A stretch of 64,000 nucleotides of DNA from G963676095 sp963676095 (GCA_963676095.1 OY781040.1:5394001-5458000), one strand, 5' to 3'. Positions 1 to 9,851 are shown, numbered from the stretch's first letter. Made by a program: numbers and translations. The notes: a model not told the origin generated them from the letters alone.

Positions 1-208
1 GGAATAACCGCCATTCAGGGGACATAAAATTTCCTTTTTCGGAAATCCCGAAAAAAAATCCGATTAACAAACTGCCAACAATGTTGACAATAAATGTTCC
101 CCACGGAAAAACTGAAATAAAAGAAAACTGGATGTAACGCGAGATAAGAAACCGGCTTCCCGACCCTAAAAAACCCCCCATTCCGGCAATTAAAAATGAC
201 TTTACCAT
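1..208 (-). CDS. crcB: CrcB/Fluc fluoride channel, 5' part only
   Basis: The minus-strand reading frame runs off the left window edge, so only about 69 N-terminal residues are visible. They include a GGFLGSGSRF stretch followed by FPWGTFIVNIVGSLLIGFFF, which is the typical first half of CrcB: a glycine-rich first helix, then the GT.xVN..GS motif. CrcB/Fluc proteins form dual-topology dimeric channels in the inner membrane that export fluoride. I chose the ATG at 208-206. An in-frame ATG at 250-248 lies inside the conserved 3' part of the fluoride riboswitch and is unlikely to start translation. Family assignment is from recognised motifs; the C-terminal half cannot be checked here. Confidence 0.88.
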   Translation of the reverse strand, partial: MVKSFLIAGMGGFLGSGSRFLISRYIQFSFISVFPWGTFIVNIVGSLLIGFFFGISEKGNFMSPEWRLF

Positions 209-237
209 AAAAGCTGATTTTAATGATACAATCCTTA

Positions 238-295
238 TGATAGAAGTCATCAGCCTTTTTTATTCAGGGCGGTTAATGGCAGACTTCATTGCCGG
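238..295 (-). promoter_or_regulatory. Fluoride riboswitch (crcB motif)
   Basis: Read on the minus strand, the leader holds GGCAATGAAGTCTGCC, then AACCGCCC, then GGCTGATGACTTCTA. This is the order and near-consensus sequence of the crcB-motif fluoride riboswitch. The GAAGTC and GACTTC segments can pair, and GCC/GGC pairs enclose the A-rich loop. It ends about 30 nt before the chosen crcB start. Known members switch on expression of fluoride exporters when fluoride is bound, and the same cis control is expected here. Confidence 0.88.
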
Positions 296-402
296 GACTA
301 AAAGTAAGAAATTTTAATGATAAGTAGTTTCTGCGAACCCGCTTTTAGTCAGGACAATTATTGTTTTTTAACAATGGGCATTGATTTAATGACCGGACTT
401 GT

Positions 403-490
403 CTGTTTGAGGCTTCGCCGTTTGAGAAGGTTTGACACTTCGTGTTTGAAGGGGTTGACGGCCTGCAGCCTGTTTGAGGGGCGTTGTTTA
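403..490. repeat. GTTTGA mini-hairpin array (family P1)
   Basis: This array holds short inverted repeats with three-base loops: GGC-TTC-GCC, CAC-TTC-GTG and GGC-(C)TGC-(A)GCC. They are joined by TTTGA linkers. The same design recurs at 11.0, 11.8-12.1, 13.7-13.9, 14.5 and 15.5 kb. A 79-residue reading frame crosses it, but its sequence is just translated repeat. The rest of the 296-717 gap shows no gene. Confidence 0.75.
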
Positions 491-717
491 AAAGCGAACA
501 TGAAGTTCCCGGTGCTGCAAAATTCAGGAAACATCATCAGTATCGTAATCGATTGATTTTTTAAGATTCTTACTCAGAGATTGATAACGTTGATTTCATA
601 ATTTGTACTTTTATTCTGAAATTAGGAGCAGGGCCGTCGGTCCTACTCTCATTAAATGTGGAAAGCCGAACGGCGCACTAAGGTCTATCTGTATTTGGAA
701 GTACAATTAAACTTTGC

Positions 718-1296
718 ATGATGACAAAAATAATTCTCATTCTTTTACTTTTTCCGATGCTGGTTTCCGCTCAAATTTCAAAAGATGAAATTATCGACAG
801 GACAATAAATGCTATTCAGAAATCAAAAGCCGGTTCTTATGAAAGTATTTATACTAATTATGAGCAAACTGACGCTGATACATTAATGACGTGGTACTAT
901 ACCGGCAAACTTTCATATGAAATTAATGATTACGACACATTATGTGGCATGAACTACACCTTTGATAAGCGGGAAAAAACATTCAATTTTGACCGGATTG
1001 AACGTCAGGTGTATAATGGATATTATTACTACTCTAATCAGGATATTCTCAATGATGTCATTCCCGATGCAAGATACAAATTGCTTAATATACAAGATCC
1101 TTATGCAATAAAGGTTCTTAGAAAACATGCAGATGGACAAATCCCGCAAATTTTTCATGTCCTGAAGTCATATTCTAAAAACCAGATAGCGGTAGTTCCG
1201 GATACAATTGTTGACAATAGAAAATTCTATCGGTTAACGTTTATGGATGAGAATCATTTTTTGGGATATGTTATTTGGATTGATGCAAAAAGTTGA
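718..1296 (+). pseudogene. N-terminal fragment of a thioredoxin-like exported protein, interrupted by IS
   Basis: The 192-residue frame starts with a signal peptide (a leucine-rich core ending VSA-Q near residue 19) and continues as a soluble domain with no recognised motif. It stops just inside the left end of the IS91-type element. The downstream frame at 3743-4387 on the same strand continues as a thioredoxin fold. If the inserted DNA is removed near 1291/3753 the frame can read ...IDAK-NYYLPF..., so both halves look like one former gene. Bacteroidota commonly have such proteins with an N-terminal domain plus a C-terminal redox domain. It is now non-functional as a full protein; the fragment itself could still be translated. 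Confidence 0.7.
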
Positions 1297-1394
1297 ACTA
1301 AACCCGCTAAGCGGGAGCTTATTTTACAACTAAAATAGGAATTGTTGGTGATATCTGTTGATTTTGCTGCTCCTAATTTTAAAAACAAATTATT

Positions 1395-2288
1395 ATGAGC
1401 AGAAAATCTTACCTGGAGCAGGCCTGCCAGGCTGTTCCCGAGTTTAAAACCATCAGCGAAAAGTTCCTTCGCAAGTACACCATTGCCGGTAAATCCGGAT
1501 CATGCACGCGAAACTACCTGATGCAAATATCAAAAATGGTGCTCCATTTCGGATGTTCGCCACTGGATTTATCCATCGACCAGATGGAAGAATACCTTTT
1601 CCATCTCCGCCAAAATGAAAAGCCGAGCATGAGCTCTTTCAAACACCTGGTGTACGGGCTGCGCACCCTGTTTTCGATGTTCAAAAACGAGAAACTGTAT
1701 CTGGCACTGCCTGCTATATCCGGCAGTAAGGCATTGCCTGTAGTCTTTTCCCAACCCGAAATCAAACTCATCCTGAAAACGCCCAAACTATTAAAGCACC
1801 GGGCGCTGTTTGCCGTTACTTACGACTGCGGGCTTCGCATCTCAGAGGTAATAAACCTGAAAATAACCGATATCGATTTTGACCGTCGGCAGGTACATGT
1901 CCGCCAAAGCAAATACAAAAAAGACCGTTACGTGCCTGTTTCCCCGCTCACCATTAAAGGAATAAAACAGTACCTGGAAGCTTCCAACCCGCAAACATGG
2001 CTTTTCAACGGCAAGGTCAGGGGGGAGCAGATCAGTCACGAAGGGATACGCCATGCTTTTCGTTCGTGCATGCAAAAGACTGGCATCCGCAAAGCTGCCT
2101 GTATCCATACCTTGCGCCACAGTTATGCCACGCACCTGCTGGAGATGGGACTCGATATCGTGAGCGTAAAAAACCAACTGGGCCATGCCGATATCGTCAC
2201 TACCATGATGTACCTGCACATTGCCCGTTCGGACCCCAAGGCCGGTTTTGCCCCCATGGAAAAGCTATACGGCGGTGCCACCCGATAA
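1395..2288 (+). CDS. Tyrosine recombinase (XerC/D-like integrase) of the IS91-type element
   Basis: The protein has 297 residues. An N-terminal SAM-like core-binding domain (about 10-95) is followed by a catalytic domain (about 110-280). All catalytic positions are visible: Arg in CGLRISEV, Lys in SKYKKDR, HTLRHSYATH with the His-x-x-Arg pair, His in QLGHADI, and the nucleophile Tyr in TMMYLHIA. It overlaps the transposase start, so the two are probably translationally coupled. IS91 members of Bacteroidota often carry such a partner recombinase. Its exact role in transposition is not established from sequence. Confidence 0.92.
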   Translation: MSRKSYLEQACQAVPEFKTISEKFLRKYTIAGKSGSCTRNYLMQISKMVLHFGCSPLDLSIDQMEEYLFHLRQNEKPSMSSFKHLVYGLRTLFSMFKNEKLYLALPAISGSKALPVVFSQPEIKLILKTPKLLKHRALFAVTYDCGLRISEVINLKITDIDFDRRQVHVRQSKYKKDRYVPVSPLTIKGIKQYLEASNPQTWLFNGKVRGEQISHEGIRHAFRSCMQKTGIRKAACIHTLRHSYATHLLEMGLDIVSVKNQLGHADIVTTMMYLHIARSDPKAGFAPMEKLYGGATR

Positions 2289-3423
2289 CTCCCTGGGCGG
2301 GGTTATCCGACAATTCCTGCCCGCGTTGCTGAAAGACAGGGGCGTTTCCTCCGACCAGCTAAAGGTACTCCGGGCTCTGGCAGCTTGCCGTACCCCCGGA
2401 ATGGGTGGTTCGGCCATGGTCTGCAACGATTGCGGATCGGTACATTACGTGCTGCACAGTTGCCGCAACCGTCATTGCCCCCGTTGCCAGGGCATCGATA
2501 AAGCATTGTGGGTGGAAGCCCGCAAACAGGAATTGCTGCCGCTAAAATACTTTCATGTGGTGTTTACCGTCCCGCACAACCTGCTGGAGCTGTTCCGTTT
2601 CAACCGCCTAGTGATGTACAACCTGCTGCTGGAAAAATCGTGGGAAACCCTGTGCCTGTTTGCCCGTGACCCCAAACTCATGGGGGCCCGTCCGGGTGCC
2701 ATTGCCATTCTCCACACCTGGGACCAACAGCTCCGGTTCCACCCCCATGTGCATTTGATTGTACCGTCCGGGGGAATGGATAAAAACGGAAAATGGAAAA
2801 GCACCAAACAGAACGGCGGCTTCCTGTTCGATGTCAAACAAATGTCTGCAATGTTCAGCGCCAGGTTCGCAAAGAAACTCAGAACACTGAAAAAAGAGGG
2901 CAAAATCCGCAAGTATGTGCCCCGTGATTTGATTAAAAAGCCCTGGGTGGTCTATGCCAAACAGGCTTTCGGATCCGCGGAAAGTGTGGTCGAATACCTG
3001 GGCAGGTACACCCACCGGGTGGCCATCTCCAATGCGCGGATCATGAAAGTAACCGATACCCATGTTACCTTTAGCTGGTGCGATCGCGAAAACGGGTACC
3101 AAAAGAAAACCGAAACCATTAGCGGAACAGAGTTCCTCAAACGTTTCCTGGACCACATTGTGCCCCCTTATTTCCGGCGTATCCGCCACCTGGGATTCCT
3201 GGCCTCGCGGAGCAAAAAACAAAATCTGAAAGCAATACGCCAAAGCCTTGGGCTAGAACAGCTACCCCCTGCACCGCTTTCGCGGGCTCAGGTTCTGGAA
3301 CTGCGTTTTGGCCAGCACTCCCTGCTCAGGTGTAAAGATTGTGGCGGGGTGCTTCAATTGCTGGAATCCTGGCCCGGGCAACGGGCTCCGCCGGTAAATG
3401 CATTGACAGGAATGTGCCAATGA
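2275..3423 (+). CDS. IS91 family transposase (HUH Y2 rolling-circle)
   Basis: From a GTG start overlapping the recombinase stop the protein is 382 residues; a longer reading frame from a TTG at 2221 is less likely. It has an N-terminal zinc-binding region (CNDCG... HSCRNRHCPRCQ), the HUH metal motif in FHPHVHLIVPSGG, and the two-tyrosine motif in EYLGRYTHRVAISN. A late CKDCGG may bind zinc too. IS91 transposases nick and transfer single strands by rolling-circle replication. All key residues are present, so the element may still be active. Confidence 0.93.
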   Translation: MPPDNSLGGVIRQFLPALLKDRGVSSDQLKVLRALAACRTPGMGGSAMVCNDCGSVHYVLHSCRNRHCPRCQGIDKALWVEARKQELLPLKYFHVVFTVPHNLLELFRFNRLVMYNLLLEKSWETLCLFARDPKLMGARPGAIAILHTWDQQLRFHPHVHLIVPSGGMDKNGKWKSTKQNGGFLFDVKQMSAMFSARFAKKLRTLKKEGKIRKYVPRDLIKKPWVVYAKQAFGSAESVVEYLGRYTHRVAISNARIMKVTDTHVTFSWCDRENGYQKKTETISGTEFLKRFLDHIVPPYFRRIRHLGFLASRSKKQNLKAIRQSLGLEQLPPAPLSRAQVLELRFGQHSLLRCKDCGGVLQLLESWPGQRAPPVNALTGMCQ

Positions 3424-3707
3424 TTGATTTTCCGGATCTTAAACTGATGCGCCCGGGCGTAAACGGGAATGCTATGCCCGGAAAACAAAACTTACCGGTT
3501 CAAATGGCATGTTCCTTTCAAAAATGGATAAAACCCAGAATGTTTTTGACGGGTAACGGAATTTTCGATCATAAGCCAGATCTTCAGGATGTAAAAACAA
3601 ATGGTAAAAACCGGCTGGATAGGGAACCCTGAAACCGATTGAAAACACTACTGTCAGAATACTGACCAAAAGGCGGTTACATAAAAAATCATGTTTAGTT
3701 CAACACT

Positions 3708-3750
3708 GCCTCCAATCTAAAGCGTATGCAAGCAACGCTTTATTGGAGGC
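3708..3750. other. Terminal hairpin of the IS91-type element
   Basis: GCCTCCAAT..TAAAGCG is followed by an 11-base loop and CGCTTTATTGGAGGC, an imperfect inverted repeat with a two-base bulge. It sits at the 3' side of the transposase, where IS91 elements have their replication origin (ori-IS). Between the transposase stop and this hairpin (3424-3707) I see no gene. Confidence 0.55.
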
Positions 3751-4387
3751 TAATTATTATCTCCCGTTTTTTGTTTATAGTTATGCTCACGTAACAAAAA
3801 GGCCACAGTTATTGTATTCTAATGAACTGCGAAATTATCAATTCCGGGAACAAGGGAATACCGAATTCCCTTCAGGGACCTGGATAAATCAATTTATTGT
3901 TAATGCCAATCAAATTGACACTGAAACGGACAACGTCAGACCTGTTCAAATCCCGGAGCATAAAAAAATTCGATCGCTGGCCCCGGAAATAAAGGATTGT
4001 ACAGTGACCGGAAAGGAGCTGCACCTGTTACCAAGCGAACAGAAAATTCGTTTATTGTATTTCGGAATGCTCAATTGTTGTCCTTGTGTCAAATCGACGC
4101 CGCACTTAATCAAAATAGCCCGGACTTTTCATACAGACAATATATTTGAAATGGTTGCATTTTATCCTTATGACCCACCCGTTATTTTAAAAAAATATGT
4201 GAGGGATAATAATTTGCCCTATCCTGTTTGTGCTGGCAATAAACAAATTGTAAAAGATTATGGATTGCATGCATTTCCTGACTTTTTATTGATAGACAAA
4301 GATGGGAAGCTATATAAATGGTATCGTTATTCTGATAAAATATCCGATGTTTTGATAACGGACATTAAAAAATTAATAGCTCAATAG
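3743..4387 (+). pseudogene. C-terminal thioredoxin-like fragment of the IS-disrupted gene
   Basis: This open frame of about 214 codons begins inside the IS end with no proper start. A thioredoxin fold occupies about residues 85-214, with a CxxC active site CCPC (in LNCCPCVKSTPH, about residue 111) and a cis-Pro segment HAFPDFLLIDKDG. It would belong to a periplasmic TlpA-like oxidoreductase whose N-terminus is at 718-1296. Without its signal peptide it is unlikely to reach the periplasm. Confidence 0.75.
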
Positions 4388-4418
4388 TTATACATTTTCC
4401 GGTTTTATCTATTCAAAA

Positions 4419-4450
4419 AAATGCCGGAGGTCCCTTTCCCCCGGCATTTC
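4419..4450. terminator. Bidirectional rho-independent terminator
   Basis: AAATGCCGG and CCGGCATTT form a perfect 9-bp stem around a 13-base loop. An A-run lies before it and a T-rich tail after it. It sits between the convergent thioredoxin fragment and the susD gene, so it can serve both strands. Confidence 0.8.
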
Positions 4451-4568
4451 TGTTATAATGTTCCCTAAACGGTGTTGACAGATTTTTTGTCTGACAGTCG
4501 ATCCGGAAAATCCCTTTTTCCAATTTTTTTTATTAGTTCAGCATCGCCAGGTAATCTGCATTATTCTG

Positions 4569-6398
4569 TCAGTTGGCATCATTCCCGGACATGTTCGGAT
4601 TTGTTGATAATTCGGAAGACGGAATCGGTACCCGCAAATTTTTGGAATAGTTAAATGTTGCTGTTCCGGTTAAACCTGTCTGGGCTACCTGTACCGCATT
4701 TTTATTGACCAGGTTGTCTAATGCCGAAGCAGCATCCGGGTCATTGGAATTGTTATACCAGCGCATCATGTTGAAGAAACGCCATCCCTCCCAGTATAAT
4801 TCGACCGAATATTCGTGTTTAAGCAACCGGCGGACTGTATTAATCTTTGTTCCCTGAAGAATAACGGTCCCGTCGTCGACAACCTTGCCTAATGTCGGTG
4901 CTTCGGCAATCAAATCTTCTCCTGTGGGTAAAGTTCCTTCTCCCTTGGCGTAGAACATGTCCTGGTCTGCCTCAGAAGGATTGGCCATTTCATTGTTTGC
5001 ACGGGAACGGACCTGATCGATATAGCTCAGGGCTGTTGGCTCATCTCCGGTTTCGATACAACATTCGGCATACATCAGCAACACATCGGCATAACGGACT
5101 AACCGGTCGTTAATGCCGCTTTTTGCTGCATCGCTGACAAATTGATCTTCGCCGTATTTCCGGGTCCCGAACCATTTTCCTTTCCAGTTGGCAAAAGTCC
5201 CTCCGCTGAACAAGTCGTCGTATCCGATCCATTGACCACTTTTCCCATAGAAGTTGGCCCCGTCGGGAATCCATAATCCCTGATATGCGCGCGGGTCGAT
5301 AATGTTCCCGTCGGCGTCACGCTCAAATTCGGAATACAAGGTCAGTGAAGGCTGTCCGTTCCACCACCTTCCCGACTCCGTTGAATTCGGGGAACTCAAC
5401 TCAATCTGGCGCCAGGTATTTTGCCCGGTTATTGTCCAGCTACCAATATCTCCGTCGGATACAGGGTTATAACCGTCGGTATCCAGACTTTTGCAAAATT
5501 GTACCTCAAAGACTGATTCCTTGTTGTTTTCATTGTCTTCCGATCCGTTGTCACGGTAATTATTGACCAGGTCATATTCATTGGAATCAATAATCTTCTT
5601 TAGCGCTTCTTTGGCCAGGCTCCATTCTGCGTCTCCGGCGCCGGCCGTACCGTCTAAAATAGGCCGCCCCATATAGGCTTTGGCCAGGAAAGCCAGGGCT
5701 GCTCCCTTTGTTGCACGCCCTGTATTGTCTTCATCGGCGTAAACGACCGAACGCACGGGAAGCAAATCTGCTGCGTCCTGGAAATCCTTGATCATCTTTC
5801 CGTAAATAACTCCCGGGTCGGATGGGCCGAGGGTATAGTCTTCTCCACCTGTCGTGGTATAGTCACGATCCGGAATTTCGTCTCCCCAGAAGAAAACCAG
5901 GTAAAAACGGCTTAACCCGCGTAAGAAAGTCGCTTCCCCTTTCAGCCTGTCATACAAGGCCTTGTCGTCTGTATTGCTCAGGTCAAAAGCATCATCCTGG
6001 TTGGCGTCCAGTTTTTCAAGGGCCAGGTCGGCTGCATATTGAAGCACGTATAAATCCTGCCAGGTCAGCGACATAAAATCATTATCAGCCTGGACGGTAT
6101 ATTCCGACAAACTGGCGGAAGAGGGTTCTCCTGCCGCAGCTCCGCTGGTAAAAGCATATTCATCGCTGCGGGCATTCAGCATAAACGGCATGCAACGGGC
6201 CCAGCATCCGCCCCGCTGAAGAATATTGTAAGCGCCGTTTACCGCATAGGTCAAATGCTGCTGGGTATTATAATAAGTCGCATCACTTTCAGCCGAAGGG
6301 TTTACATAATCCATTCCCGGCTCACATCCTGTAAACATCATTAAGATTGTCACTAAAAGGACATAGCTGTATAATTTCATTCGTTTCATTTTATTCAA
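4569..6398 (-). CDS. SusD/RagB family glycan-binding lipoprotein
   Basis: The 609-residue protein has a lipobox ending FTGC (Cys near residue 25), so it is a surface lipoprotein. TPR-like helical SusD features follow, including LKGEATFLRGLSRFYLVFFWG and the C-terminal LLKHEYSVELYWEGWRFFNMMRW. SusD proteins cap the SusC barrel and capture the substrate glycan or peptide. It begins 15 bp after the SusC gene stop and is co-transcribed with it. The substrate is not predictable; no enzyme gene lies in the same set. Confidence 0.95.
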   Translation of the reverse strand: MNKMKRMKLYSYVLLVTILMMFTGCEPGMDYVNPSAESDATYYNTQQHLTYAVNGAYNILQRGGCWARCMPFMLNARSDEYAFTSGAAAGEPSSASLSEYTVQADNDFMSLTWQDLYVLQYAADLALEKLDANQDDAFDLSNTDDKALYDRLKGEATFLRGLSRFYLVFFWGDEIPDRDYTTTGGEDYTLGPSDPGVIYGKMIKDFQDAADLLPVRSVVYADEDNTGRATKGAALAFLAKAYMGRPILDGTAGAGDAEWSLAKEALKKIIDSNEYDLVNNYRDNGSEDNENNKESVFEVQFCKSLDTDGYNPVSDGDIGSWTITGQNTWRQIELSSPNSTESGRWWNGQPSLTLYSEFERDADGNIIDPRAYQGLWIPDGANFYGKSGQWIGYDDLFSGGTFANWKGKWFGTRKYGEDQFVSDAAKSGINDRLVRYADVLLMYAECCIETGDEPTALSYIDQVRSRANNEMANPSEADQDMFYAKGEGTLPTGEDLIAEAPTLGKVVDDGTVILQGTKINTVRRLLKHEYSVELYWEGWRFFNMMRWYNNSNDPDAASALDNLVNKNAVQVAQTGLTGTATFNYSKNLRVPIPSSELSTNPNMSGNDAN

Positions 6399-6413
6399 AG
6401 TTTAAAGGTTTGA

Positions 6414-9400
6414 TTAAAAGGTCAGTTGCAGTCCGGCAAAAAATTCCCGCTGACTCCAGAAGGTAGACGACGACCAGTAATAAGAACCATCGACCCCGCG
6501 GTTCAGGGTAGAACCGTCATTGGGCACCTGGGGATCAAACATGGAGTAACCGGTGATTGTAAAGGGATTTTTGACCCCTGCATAAATACGGAATTTATTG
6601 ATGTTTAGTTTTCCCGTCAGGTAATCGGAAAAAGTATACCCCAGGGTGATCCGGTTACAACGAAGATAAGAACCGTTTTCGACAAAATAGTCGGAAGCAT
6701 TGGTATGGTTATTATTCGGGTCATTTAATACAGCCCGGGGAACAGAAGTATTGGTATTGGCGGGAAGAGAAATGGTTTCGTTCCCTGCTGTCGTAAAGGT
6801 AACGTCCGTAGCGCGGAAACGGTTATTCATTGCTGCCATCTGGTTTTTTGCACAATAGCCTCCCATTAGCTCCGATTTCCAGTTATTATAGATCTCGTAA
6901 CCGAAATCGCCCTGAAACAGGATGGACAGATCAAATCCTTTATATTCGGCTGTAATATTTAATCCCATGGACCAGTCCGGAAGAGGGGATCCAATATACG
7001 TTTTATCTTCATCGCTAATCTCCCCGTCGTTGTTCGAATCGACATATTTCAGGTCACCGGCAGATGCAGACGGCTGCAACCGTTCTCCCTTCGTATTGAC
7101 ATAATTTGCCGCTTCCTCGTCGGTTTTAAATAATCCGTCGGTTTTGTAACCCCAGAACTGAGCGACCGGTTTCCCTGCAACGGTGCGCGTTACATTCGCG
7201 CCGGTAGCGATGCTGCCCCCTGCCAGGGATTCGTTATCTCCCAGGCTGTTGACCTTGTTCCTGTATAATGAAAAATTCGGGGCGTATGTTAATCTTAGGT
7301 TGCCGATTGCCTGGCGGTAAGTTGCCGCCAACTCGATCCCGTGGTTTGTCATGCTGCCCACATTCATCGGAACGGAGTTGGTGGTACCGCTGGATTCGGG
7401 TAACTGAACGTCCAGCAGCATATCGCTTACTTTCCGGTTGTAGTAATCGAATGTAATGTTCAGGTTATTCTTTAACAAACTCATATCGAAGCCGATTCCG
7501 GCATCCCGGGTAGTTTCCCAGGTTAAGGATTTGTTGGCAATAGATTCCGGGAGCGGGGCGGGCACATTGGAGTCTGCGGCATTATCTCCCTGGTTGGCCC
7601 CGAAAGTATAATAACGGTTGTTTGTTTCGACAACCGATTGGTAGTCGTAGGCCCCGACAGCATTCGAACTTCCGATCCAGCCCAGGGTAGCCCTGATTTT
7701 CAAATTATCGAGCCAGCGCGAAGTCGCACTTTTTATCCAGGGTTCTTCGCTGGCCCTCCATCCCAGCGAGAAAGAAGGAAAATACCCCCACCGGTTTCCT
7801 TTTGCAAATTTTGAGGATTCGTCGGCACGGAAGTTCACGGTAAACATATATTTACTGTCATAGCTGTACATTACCCGCGCCAGGTAAGAGAAGTAAGCCA
7901 GGTCGGTTTCTGAACTGCTGATGGTTTGTGAATCGGTAAATTTCGATTCGAGGCCGAAATCGGTCTGTTCATCGCTGTGCCCCGAGGTGGTCAGCGACCA
8001 GGAAACCGACTCCTCGGAGGTAACCCCCAATACCCCGGAGATTGAGTGCCTGCCCAGATTTTTATCATACGAAAGTAAGTTTTCAATGATTTTATGCCTG
8101 CTGCCCCCTTTGGTGGTCGACTGGGAATTATAGTCCTGCCGGGAGGCTCCCAGGTCGTATTCCGGGGTGAAGGTGGCGTCATTGTTCCGCGCAAAAGAAT
8201 AAGAATAAGATATCCTGTATTTTAACCAGTTGAATATTCTTAACTCTCCGAATACATTTCCGCGTGCATTGACCGAACGGTCTCTTTCTTCCTCATTATG
8301 GACAAACCAGGCCTGGTTTGATAAATCATTGCCGTCCGTCTCATTGATCCCTGTTTTATAGAAACTGCCGTCATCGTTATAAACCGGTAAATTCGGGGGC
8401 AACATCAGCATATTCATTAAAGAAGCCCCTGTATTTTGATTGGTCTGGTTATAACTAATCTGAAGTTGTCCTCCGTAAGTTAACCGTCCTTTTGTTCCCT
8501 GTACATTCGAATAAATATTCTGGAATTTATTCTCGTACGAATCCAGCTCGTTTCCGTCGTGGCTGTATGTTACGCCAAACAGGTAATCGGCCAGTTTATT
8601 CGCGCCGCTTATCGATAAATCGTATTTCTGGGTCGTGGAACGGCAAAAATACTGGTCCCACCATTTGGTATCGGCCAGCGGACTGCCGGGCGTGGCATCG
8701 TGGGTCGGTACCGTCTGGTTCCATGTCCCGTCGGCAACGGATGCCGCATCGGATGCATTATAGTACAATTCATTGACATAAACGGCATAATCATAAGCAT
8801 TCATCATGTTTATCTTCTTTGCCAACGTTTCCGTACCGACGTATGAATTAAAATGGACTTTAGACTCTCCCAGCTGACCTTTCTTCGTTGTAACCAGGAT
8901 AACTCCGTTTGCACCCCGTACCCCGTAAATGGCACAGGATGCAGCATCCTTTAAAACCTGGATGGACGCTATTTCATCATCGTTGGGAACAGCTCCGTCA
9001 ATTATTCCGTCGACTACCCATAGCGGATCGGTACTCCCTGTAATCGAGCTGGTTCCCCGGATACGTATTTTCCCTCCGGATACATTTACGCCGGCAATGC
9101 TCCCCTGCAGGGCATCGGTTACCCCTCCCGGCGCTTTCAATACTTCTTCCGGATTTAAGGTGGCAATAGAGGAAGTCAAATCAGCCTTTTTCTGACTGCC
9201 ATATCCAATTGCAACAACTTCATCGATACCGATGGATTCTTCCTCCAGTACGACATTGATATTGCTCCTTCCTCCAACTTCAATCTCCTGATTCTTCATC
9301 CCGACAAAAGAGAATACCAGGGTTGCATTGGCCGGTATATTACTCAGGTTGTAATTCCCGTTGGCATCGCTAATCGTGCCGGTCGTAGTCCCTTTTACGA

Positions 9401-9851
9401 CAATGGACACGCCCGGCAGGGGAACTCCGGAAGCGTCCGCGACTTTTCCGGAAACCTGTTTCTGTTGCGCGCCTGATGCTGAAGAACCGGCTTTCTTAAC
9501 CAGGATCTGATCTTGTTCAACCTCCAGGGAAAGCCCTGTTTGCCTGGAAACAAGCATTAAAATATCATCCAAAGACATACTTCTGCTGTTTAGCGTCACT
9601 GTTTGGTTAATATCCAATACATCACCGCTGTAAAAGAACGTCAAACCAGTTTGCCGTTCGATTTCCTTCATTACTTCTTTAATGGTGGCTTGATTGAAAT
9701 CTACTTTCAACCGTGTCTGTTGCGAATAAACGTTTGCTGAAAGCTGTACAGCAAAGCACAACATGAAAAAAACCGTAAATTTCATTGTTCGGACCAGTTT
9801 AGCGAGAGGATACCTGCAAGAGGAATCTCTCATTTCACATTTTTTTTTCAT
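6414..9851 (-). CDS. SusC/RagA TonB-linked outer membrane transporter with STN domain
   Basis: The 1145-residue protein has, in order: a signal peptide (about 22-43), an STN domain (about 50-120), a carboxypeptidase-regulatory-like beta-sandwich (about 132-210, GVPLPGVSIVVKGTTTGT), a plug domain (about 215-340), and a TonB-dependent barrel ending in the aromatic FFAGLQLTF. STN-bearing SusC proteins contact FecR-type anti-sigma factors, and the next two upstream genes are exactly a FecR and an ECF sigma. This indicates a trans-envelope switch in which substrate uptake turns on susCD transcription. Confidence 0.96.
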   Translation of the reverse strand: MKKKCEMRDSSCRYPLAKLVRTMKFTVFFMLCFAVQLSANVYSQQTRLKVDFNQATIKEVMKEIERQTGLTFFYSGDVLDINQTVTLNSRSMSLDDILMLVSRQTGLSLEVEQDQILVKKAGSSASGAQQKQVSGKVADASGVPLPGVSIVVKGTTTGTISDANGNYNLSNIPANATLVFSFVGMKNQEIEVGGRSNINVVLEEESIGIDEVVAIGYGSQKKADLTSSIATLNPEEVLKAPGGVTDALQGSIAGVNVSGGKIRIRGTSSITGSTDPLWVVDGIIDGAVPNDDEIASIQVLKDAASCAIYGVRGANGVILVTTKKGQLGESKVHFNSYVGTETLAKKINMMNAYDYAVYVNELYYNASDAASVADGTWNQTVPTHDATPGSPLADTKWWDQYFCRSTTQKYDLSISGANKLADYLFGVTYSHDGNELDSYENKFQNIYSNVQGTKGRLTYGGQLQISYNQTNQNTGASLMNMLMLPPNLPVYNDDGSFYKTGINETDGNDLSNQAWFVHNEEERDRSVNARGNVFGELRIFNWLKYRISYSYSFARNNDATFTPEYDLGASRQDYNSQSTTKGGSRHKIIENLLSYDKNLGRHSISGVLGVTSEESVSWSLTTSGHSDEQTDFGLESKFTDSQTISSSETDLAYFSYLARVMYSYDSKYMFTVNFRADESSKFAKGNRWGYFPSFSLGWRASEEPWIKSATSRWLDNLKIRATLGWIGSSNAVGAYDYQSVVETNNRYYTFGANQGDNAADSNVPAPLPESIANKSLTWETTRDAGIGFDMSLLKNNLNITFDYYNRKVSDMLLDVQLPESSGTTNSVPMNVGSMTNHGIELAATYRQAIGNLRLTYAPNFSLYRNKVNSLGDNESLAGGSIATGANVTRTVAGKPVAQFWGYKTDGLFKTDEEAANYVNTKGERLQPSASAGDLKYVDSNNDGEISDEDKTYIGSPLPDWSMGLNITAEYKGFDLSILFQGDFGYEIYNNWKSELMGGYCAKNQMAAMNNRFRATDVTFTTAGNETISLPANTNTSVPRAVLNDPNNNHTNASDYFVENGSYLRCNRITLGYTFSDYLTGKLNINKFRIYAGVKNPFTITGYSMFDPQVPNDGSTLNRGVDGSYYWSSSTFWSQREFFAGLQLTF

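Larger units (their letters stand above)
1292..3752 (+). mobile_element. IS91-type (HUH, Y2) insertion element with its own tyrosine recombinase
   Basis: Two overlapping genes, a tyrosine recombinase and an IS91 transposase, lie between the two halves of a thioredoxin-like gene. The left end carries a small CCCGC-TAA-GCGGG hairpin beside GAAC (1295-1298), the tetranucleotide reported as an IS91-type target. The right end carries a long imperfect hairpin at 3708-3750. No target duplication was seen, as expected for rolling-circle IS91 elements. The exact borders are inferred from the broken host gene and may be off by tens of bases. Confidence 0.75.

Noticed and set aside
248..250. ATG as the crcB start
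   Set aside because: It lies within the conserved 3' part of the fluoride riboswitch. The ATG at 206-208 fits the family N-terminus.
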